Part shown: positions 38,834-43,422 of the stretch, in pieces
Position numbering within the stretch: position 1 is the first letter of the stretch
Layout: each line of letters opens with the position of its first letter
Source: Streptomyces physcomitrii
Lineage (GTDB): Bacteria > Actinomycetota > Actinomycetes > Streptomycetales > Streptomycetaceae
Direction: 5' to 3'
DNA: 43,422 bases
Assembly (NCBI RefSeq): GCF_012273655.1
Contig: NZ_JAAWWP010000035.1
Span: 1-43,422 of the forward strand
The notes under the pieces: model-generated
Told to the model about the DNA's origin: nothing
Databases searched by the model: none
What the model saw: only the letters and a program-made list of their open reading frames with translations
Translations under genes and position numbers: made by a program

Positions 38834-39168
38834 GGGTGCTGCTTCTCCTTGCGGGGTTGCGGGGCCGGACCTCGAAGAACCCGGAGAGCGCGAGAACACG
38901 GTGGCGGCGACCGAGGTGACGGACGCGACCGGTGCGCAGAACTCTGCGGGCGGGGCGAGGAAGAACGACTGTCACCAGGACAGACGTACGAGAAGGCCGG
39001 AAGGTGCCCGTATACGCCGAGTTCGCCGAAATTCGTTGTGCTTCGGTGACCTCGGGGCCTTGGTGATCTTCGCCGGGTTCGGGCACCGCCCGGCGGTGCG
39101 GCCGATTGTCGGAGGCGAGTCGTAGAGTTGGCGCCGCCCGAGAGCCGTGATGGGAAGGACCCCGCGAC
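38834..39168. promoter_or_regulatory. Divergent promoter region between the small membrane gene and thyX
   Basis: No gene in these 335 bases. A -10 candidate TAGAGT (39123-39128) precedes thyX and would start transcription near 39135; the -35 region is weak. A hairpin GCACCGC (39083-39089) / GCGGTGC (39093-39099) sits just above it. GGGAAGGA near 39152 is the thyX ribosome binding site. Confidence 0.4.
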
Positions 39169-39909
39169 GTGACCGACACCCCCGCCGAAGACACCAAGCC
39201 CGCTTTCCGCAGCGAGGTCGCCGTGGAGCTGGTGAAACACGCGGCGAGTGACTCCGACGTGCTGTGGGCGGCCCGTGTCTCCACCGTCGGCGAGCAGTCC
39301 CTGGACGAGCTGAAGAAGGACCCCGAGCGCTCCAAGGGCCTCATCAACTACCTCATGCGGGACCGGCACGGCAGCCCCTTCGAGCACAACTCGATGACCT
39401 TCTTCATCAGTGCCCCGATCTTCGTCTTCCGCGAGTTCATGCGGCACCGGGTCGGCTGGAGCTACAACGAGGAGTCCGGCCGGTACCGGCAGCTCCAGCC
39501 CGTCTTCTACGTCCCGGGCGAGGAGCGCAAGCTTGTCCAGGAGGGCAGGCCGGGCAAGTACGTCTTCGTCGAGGGCTCCGCGGAGCAGCAGGCGCTCACC
39601 GGCCGCGTGATGGAGGAGTCCTACCGCCACTCCTACGAGGCGTACCAGGAGATGCTGGCCGCCGGGGTGGCCCGCGAGGTGGCCAGGGCGGTGCTGCCCG
39701 TCGGGCTCTACTCGTCCATGTACGCCACCTGCAACGCGCGCTCCCTGATGCACTTCCTCGGCCTGCGCACCCAGCACGAGCTGGCCAGGACCCCCTCCTT
39801 CCCGCAGCGCGAGATCGAGATGGTCGGCGAGCAGATGGAGGCCCACTGGGCGACGCTGATGCCGCTCACCTACGCGGCGTTCAACGCCAACGGCCGGGTC
39901 GCCCCGTGA
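39169..39909 (+). CDS. thyX: Flavin-dependent thymidylate synthase ThyX
   Basis: 246 residues. ThyX methylates dUMP to dTMP using methylene-THF and FAD/NADPH. The ThyX motif is R92-H-R94-VGWSYNEE-S103 followed by GRY, i.e. RHR with eight residues before the Ser; the N-terminal part has VELVKHAASDSDVLWAARVST, and DRHGSPFEHNSMTFFISAPIFVFREF. The substrate-binding NxR near the end is NARSLMHFLGLRTQ. Start GTG 39169 follows a purine-rich ribosome site. Complete length for the family. Confidence 0.96.
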   Translation: MTDTPAEDTKPAFRSEVAVELVKHAASDSDVLWAARVSTVGEQSLDELKKDPERSKGLINYLMRDRHGSPFEHNSMTFFISAPIFVFREFMRHRVGWSYNEESGRYRQLQPVFYVPGEERKLVQEGRPGKYVFVEGSAEQQALTGRVMEESYRHSYEAYQEMLAAGVAREVARAVLPVGLYSSMYATCNARSLMHFLGLRTQHELARTPSFPQREIEMVGEQMEAHWATLMPLTYAAFNANGRVAP

Positions 39910-39947
39910 GGCACTGATGTACGGGTCAGTCCTACGAGGCGTCCGGA

Positions 39948-39977
39948 TTGCGGGGGTTCGAGAAGTTCATCTAGCCT
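39948..39977 (+). promoter_or_regulatory. Well-spaced promoter between thyX and dapA
   Basis: -35 TTGCGG (39948-39953), 18-base spacer, -10 TAGCCT (39972-39977), expected start near 39984. It lies above the hairpin 39989-40026, so any RNA made would begin directly in front of that hairpin. Confidence 0.55.
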
Positions 39978-39988
39978 GATCGAACGGA

Positions 39989-40026
39989 CCCGGCACTGCT
40001 TGAACCCCCGAGCAGGCAGTGCCGGG
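39989..40026 (+). terminator. 11-bp hairpin between thyX and dapA
   Basis: CCCGGCACTGC (39989-39999) and GCAGTGCCGGG (40016-40026), loop of 16 bases. Perfect 11-bp stem, no T run. It can end the thyX transcript, or attenuate the transcript from the promoter just upstream. Confidence 0.65.
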
Positions 40027-40084
40027 CTCCGTCTACGTCATCCCCGCTCGTCCCCCGAGGGACGACCGCGTGCTGAGCAGCGAG

Positions 40085-40097
40085 TAGCGTGTTACCC
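40085..40097 (+). promoter_or_regulatory. -10 box for leaderless dapA
   Basis: TAGCGT at 40085-40090 ends 7 bases before the ATG at 40098, so transcription is expected to begin at or beside the A of the start codon. The -35 region is poor. Confidence 0.55.
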
Positions 40098-40997
40098 ATG
40101 GCTCCGATCTCCACTCCGCAGACGCCCTTCGGGCGCGTCCTGACCGCCATGGTCACGCCGTTCACGGCGAACGGCACCCTCGACCTCGAAGGCGCGCAGC
40201 TGCTGGCCCGCCACCTGGTCGACGCAGGCAACGACGGCCTGATCGTCAACGGCACCACCGGCGAGTCCCCGACCACCAGCAATGCGGAGAAGGAAGCCCT
40301 CGTACGCGCGGTGGTGGAGGCGGTCGGCGACCGCGCCCACATCGTCGCCGGAGTCGGCACCAACGACACCCGGCACAGCATCGAGCTGGCCGAGGCCGCG
40401 GAGCGGGCCGGGGCGCACGGCCTGCTCACCGTGACGCCCTACTACAACAAGCCCCCTCAGGAGGGCCTGCTCCGCCACTTCACCGCGGTGGCCGATTCCA
40501 CCGGACTTCCCGTGATGCTCTACGACATCCCGGGCCGCAGCGGAGTGCCGATCAACACCGAAACCCTGATGCGCCTGGCGGAGCACCCCCGTATCGTCGC
40601 CAACAAGGACGCCAAGGGGGACCTGGGCCGCGCCAGCTGGGTCATCGCCCGCTCCGATCTCGCCTGGTACTCGGGCGACGACATGCTGAACCTCCCCCTC
40701 CTCTCGGTCGGCGCCATCGGCTTCGTCTCGGTCGTCAGCCATGTCGTGACCCCGGAGCTGCGCGCCCTGGTCGACGCCTACACCGCGGGTGACGTGCACA
40801 AGGCGACCGAGATCCACCAGAAGCTGCTGCCCGTGTTCACCGGCATGTTCCGCACCCAGGGCGTCATCACCTGCAAGGCCGCCCTCGCCCTGCAGGGACT
40901 GCCCGGCGGACCGCTGCGCCTGCCCCTGGTGGAACTCTCACCCGAGGAGACCGCCCAGCTCAAGATCGATCTCGCCGCCGGCGGGGTACAGATCTGA
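40098..40997 (+). CDS. dapA: 4-hydroxy-tetrahydrodipicolinate synthase
   Basis: 299 residues from ATG 40098. DapA condenses pyruvate with aspartate semialdehyde. TIM-barrel family marks: VTPFTANGTLD, GTTGESPTTSNAEKEALV, TPYYNKPPQEGL, then VMLYDIPGRSG with the catalytic Y142 and IVANKDAKGD with the Schiff-base K170. Start choice: ATG 40098 lies 7 bases behind a clear -10; an in-frame GTG at 40089 would add only three residues and overlaps the -10. A hairpin terminator (41076-41098) follows. Works in the pathway with DapB (36685-37437). Confidence 0.95.
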   Translation: MAPISTPQTPFGRVLTAMVTPFTANGTLDLEGAQLLARHLVDAGNDGLIVNGTTGESPTTSNAEKEALVRAVVEAVGDRAHIVAGVGTNDTRHSIELAEAAERAGAHGLLTVTPYYNKPPQEGLLRHFTAVADSTGLPVMLYDIPGRSGVPINTETLMRLAEHPRIVANKDAKGDLGRASWVIARSDLAWYSGDDMLNLPLLSVGAIGFVSVVSHVVTPELRALVDAYTAGDVHKATEIHQKLLPVFTGMFRTQGVITCKAALALQGLPGGPLRLPLVELSPEETAQLKIDLAAGGVQI

Positions 40998-41075
40998 TAA
41001 GCGGAACGCCCACCCCCCGGGTGCCCCGGTCTCCGGCCGGGGCCGCGCTCCGCGCACAGACCTCACAACTGAATA

Positions 41076-41098
41076 GGCGGGGACTCACCGTCCCCGCC
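41076..41098 (+). terminator. Hairpin terminator after dapA
   Basis: GGCGGGGAC (41076-41084), loop TCACC, GTCCCCGCC (41090-41098); perfect 9-bp stem 79 bases after the dapA stop, no T run. Confidence 0.6.
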
Positions 41099-41132
41099 AT
41101 CCCTGCACACAGCCATACGCACGAACGTCATA

Positions 41133-41176
41133 CGCGCCACGTGCCCGCGGGGTACGTGGCGCGCGTGGTCAGGAGA
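41133..41176 (+). promoter_or_regulatory. RNase J leader stem-loop and ribosome binding site
   Basis: CGCGCCACGT (41133-41142) and ACGTGGCGCG (41154-41163) form a perfect 10-bp stem with an 11-base loop, ending 7 bases before AGGAGA (41171-41176), the ribosome binding site for the TTG start at 41182. A stem close to the ribosome site of a ribonuclease gene may serve autoregulation. Confidence 0.55.
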
Positions 41177-41181
41177 GTCTT

Positions 41182-42867
41182 TTGAGTCATCCGCATCCCG
41201 AACTCGGCCCGCCCCCGAAGCTCGCCAAGGGGGCCCTCCGGGTCACCCCGCTCGGCGGCCTCGGCGAAATCGGCCGCAACATGACCGTCTTCGAGTACGA
41301 CGGCCGTCTGCTGATCGTCGACTGCGGGGTGCTCTTCCCCGAGGAGGAGCAGCCCGGAATCGACCTGATCCTGCCGGACTTCACGTCCATCAGGGACCGC
41401 CTCGACGACATCGAGGGCATCGTCCTCACGCACGGCCACGAGGACCACATCGGTGGCGTACCGTTCCTTCTCCGCGAGAAGCCCGATATTCCGCTGATCG
41501 GCTCGAAGCTCACCCTCGCTCTCATTGAGGCGAAGCTTCAGGAGCACCGCATCCGCCCCTACACGCTCGAAGTGGCCGAAGGCCATCGCGAGCGCGTCGG
41601 ACCCTTCGAATGCGAGTTCGTCGCGGTCAACCACTCCATCCCGGACGCCCTCGCCGTAGCCATCCGCACCCCCGCGGGCATGGTCGTGCACACGGGCGAC
41701 TTCAAGATGGACCAGCTACCGCTGGACAACCGCCTCACGGACCTGCACGCCTTCGCGCGGCTGAGCGAGGAGGGCATCGACCTTCTTCTCTCCGACTCGA
41801 CGAACGCCGAGGTCCCCGGCTTCACCCCGCACGAGCGCGACATCTCCAATGTGCTGCGCCAGGTCTTCGCCGGGGCCCGCAAGCGGATCATCGTGGCCAG
41901 CTTCGCCAGCCATGTGCACCGCATCCAGCAGATCCTGGACGCCGCCCACGAGTACGGCCGCCGGGTCGCCTTCGTCGGCCGCTCGATGGTCCGCAACATG
42001 GGCATCGCCCGCGACCTCGGCTATCTGAAGGTCCCGCCGGGGCTCGTCGTGGACGTCAAGACCCTCGACGACCTGCCGGACCACGAGGTCGTCCTCGTCT
42101 GCACCGGCTCCCAGGGCGAACCCATGGCCGCGCTGTCCCGGATGGCCAACCGCGACCACCAGATCCGGATCGTCCAGGGCGACACCGTGATCCTGGCCTC
42201 CTCGCTCATCCCGGGCAACGAGAACGCGGTGTACCGCGTGATCAACGGCCTGACCCGCTGGGGCGCCAACGTCGTCCACAAGGGCAACGCCAAGGTGCAC
42301 GTCTCCGGGCACGCCTCCGCCGGCGAGCTGCTGTACTTCTACAACATCTGCAAGCCGCGGAACCTCATGCCGGTCCACGGTGAGTGGCGCCACCTCAGAG
42401 CCAACGCCGAACTGGGCGCGCTCACCGGTGTCCCGCACGACCGGATCGTCATCGCCGAGGACGGCGTCGCCGTCGACCTCGTCGAGGGCAAGGCCCGCAT
42501 CTCCGGCAAGGTCCAGGCCGGTTACGTGTACGTCGACGGCCTCTCGGTCGGCGATGTCACCGAGTCCTCGCTGAAGGACCGCAGGATCCTCGGCGACGAG
42601 GGGATCATCTCGGTCTTCGTGGTGATCGACTCCAGCACCGGCAAGATCACGGGCGGTCCGCACATCCACGCCCGTGGCTCCGGCATCGAGGACGCCGCCT
42701 TCGGCGCGGTGGTCCCCAAGGTCCAGGAGGTGCTGGAGCGCTCCGCGCAGGACGGGGTCGTCGAGCCCCACCAGATGCAGCAGTTGGTGCGCCGCACGCT
42801 GGGCAAGTGGGTCTCCGACACCTACCGCCGGCGCCCGATGATCCTGCCCGTCGTGGTCGAGGTCTGA
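41182..42867 (+). CDS. rnj: Ribonuclease J (metallo-beta-lactamase, beta-CASP)
   Basis: 561 residues. RNase J has 5' exonuclease and endonuclease activity in RNA maturation and decay. The zinc motif THGHEDHIGG carries H84, H86, D88, H89; further motifs are VHTGDFKMDQ, LLLSDSTNAE, SFASHVHRIQQ, then the beta-CASP GRSMVRNM and SGHASAGEL. The C-terminal part (VTESSLKDRRILGDEG...) is the RNase J C-terminal domain. Start: TTG 41182 with AGGAGA 5 bases before; no closer ATG or GTG gives a full N-terminus. It commonly follows dapA in actinobacteria. Partner of PNPase in RNA turnover. Confidence 0.95.
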   Translation: MSHPHPELGPPPKLAKGALRVTPLGGLGEIGRNMTVFEYDGRLLIVDCGVLFPEEEQPGIDLILPDFTSIRDRLDDIEGIVLTHGHEDHIGGVPFLLREKPDIPLIGSKLTLALIEAKLQEHRIRPYTLEVAEGHRERVGPFECEFVAVNHSIPDALAVAIRTPAGMVVHTGDFKMDQLPLDNRLTDLHAFARLSEEGIDLLLSDSTNAEVPGFTPHERDISNVLRQVFAGARKRIIVASFASHVHRIQQILDAAHEYGRRVAFVGRSMVRNMGIARDLGYLKVPPGLVVDVKTLDDLPDHEVVLVCTGSQGEPMAALSRMANRDHQIRIVQGDTVILASSLIPGNENAVYRVINGLTRWGANVVHKGNAKVHVSGHASAGELLYFYNICKPRNLMPVHGEWRHLRANAELGALTGVPHDRIVIAEDGVAVDLVEGKARISGKVQAGYVYVDGLSVGDVTESSLKDRRILGDEGIISVFVVIDSSTGKITGGPHIHARGSGIEDAAFGAVVPKVQEVLERSAQDGVVEPHQMQQLVRRTLGKWVSDTYRRRPMILPVVVEV

Positions 42868-42886
42868 CCCTCGGCAGGGGCCCGCA

Positions 42887-42955
42887 GGAGCCGTACCGGA
42901 GCGGAGGCTCCCCGATTTGCCTCGGGGGACTCCGCTCCAGTACGTTTACGGCTCC
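42887..42955 (+). terminator. Strong long hairpin terminator after rnj
   Basis: Three stacked stems: outer GGAGCCGTA (42887-42895) / TACGGCTCC (42947-42955), middle GGAGCGGAG (42898-42906) / CTCCGCTCC (42930-42938), inner CTCCCCGA (42908-42915) with TCGGGGGA (42922-42929), loop TTTGCC. It insulates rnj from the rRNA operon. Confidence 0.8.
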
Positions 42956-43412
42956 GCCAGCGAGGGAACGGCAGCCGCTCATACGGTTGTTGGGCCCGAA
43001 GCGGGTGGAAAATCCGACTCAGAACCTCTGATAAAGTCGGGTCCACCGAAAGGGAGCCGGAAGGCGACTGAATAGGTATGGCTCTCCAACGGCCACTGGA
43101 TGAAATACGGACCGGAAATCGGGACGGAAAGCGTCTGGTAAGGTTGGAAACACCGAAGGGAAACGCCCGGAGGAAAGCTTCGGCTGAATGGTCGGGGTGA
43201 GTACGAAGGAAGTGTCCGTTCCTTGAGAACTCAACAGCGTGCCAAAAGTCAACGCCAGATATGTTGATACCCCTGACTCTCGGCAGTCCTTGTGGCTGCC
43301 TGAGGGTTTGGGTTCCTTTGAAGAAACACACAGCGAGGATGCTGTGGACCGGGGGGATTATTCCTCTTCCTGGTTCCGCTCTCGTGTGTGTGACCGGATT
43401 ACCGGTACACAT
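42956..43412 (+). promoter_or_regulatory. rRNA operon promoter and leader region
   Basis: No protein gene here. Two similar -10 elements in tandem: TAAAGT (43032-43037) and TAAGGT (43139-43144), each in a TCTGRTAARGTYGG context followed by CACCGAARGG; the -35 regions are not canonical. A further TACGGT lies at 42982-42987. Downstream is a boxA-like CCTTGAGAACTCAACAGCGTG near 43221, whose TTGAGAACTCAA is a palindrome, then AGATATGTTGATACCCC and purine/pyrimidine runs typical of Streptomyces 16S leaders. Confidence 0.7.
43028..43161 (+). repeat. Duplicated rRNA promoter-like segment
   Basis: Copies at 43028-43055 and 43135-43161, about 107 bases apart, share the pattern TCTGRTAARGTYGG...CACCGAARGGGA. 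Tandem promoters are normal upstream of Streptomyces rRNA operons. Confidence 0.65.
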
Positions 43413-43422
43413 TCACGGAGAG
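43413..43422 (+). rRNA. 16S rRNA 5' end (cut by window end)
   Basis: The window ends TCACGGAGAG. In Streptomyces the mature 16S rRNA 5' end reads TCACGGAGAG before TTTGATCCTGGCTC. The next bases lie outside the window, so only about 10 bases of the gene are visible; the boundary is therefore approximate. Confidence 0.6.

Overview
The window is a very GC-rich, densely coded actinobacterial chromosome segment. Gene content and order (ispG, proS, rimP-nusA-ylxR-infB-ylxP-rbfA-truB, ribF, rpsO-pnp, M16 peptidase, dapB, thyX, dapA, RNase J, then an rRNA operon), GTG/TTG starts, TANNNT -10 boxes and leaderless ATG genes point to Streptomyces or a close relative. All identifications come from reading the translations; no database search was run.

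Layout. 1-3614: the 3' end of ispG, two GNAT acetyltransferases and proS. 3615-6131: a repeat-rich terminator, then three minus-strand genes (a kinase-fold protein without catalytic residues, a DUF4439 ferritin-like protein, a probable Tat/Sec lipoprotein). 6299-13617: the translation/transcription block rimP, nusA, ylxR, infB, ylxP, rbfA, truB, with structured leaders before infB and ylxP. 13767-17531: a 1254-residue protein with a trypsin-like domain, a P-loop NTPase and a helical-repeat region, between truB and ribF. 18747-24736: a five-gene oligopeptide-type ABC importer on the minus strand. 25288-31840: a 1750-residue MinD-like ATPase with a huge disordered N-terminus, a 187-residue fragment resembling the C-terminal half of the type VII secretion channel protein EccD, and a DUF397 gene. 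32222-36532: rpsO, pnp and an M16 peptidase. 36685-42867: dapB, two small membrane proteins, a PH-like membrane protein, thyX, dapA and RNase J. 42887-43422: a strong terminator, duplicated rRNA promoter-like repeats, and a window end lying at the mature 5' end of 16S rRNA.

How the parts work together. The core is housekeeping: ribosome maturation (RimP, RbfA, TruB), initiation (IF2), transcription elongation (NusA), RNA decay (PNPase, RNase J), lysine/peptidoglycan precursor synthesis (DapB, DapA) and dTMP synthesis (ThyX). The most informative departures are: (1) an apparent scar of an ESX/type VII locus (an EspI-like ATPase beside an EccD C-terminal fragment, with no EccB, EccC, EsxA/B or mycosin); (2) the protease-STAND-repeat protein whose protease Ser is Ala and whose Walker A Lys is Arg; (3) a pseudokinase in the APH/hydroxyurea-kinase fold; (4) a chain of three ATGA-coupled mini-ORFs plus a hairpin in the infB leader; (5) a stem-loop against the ribosome binding site of RNase J, which starts at TTG.
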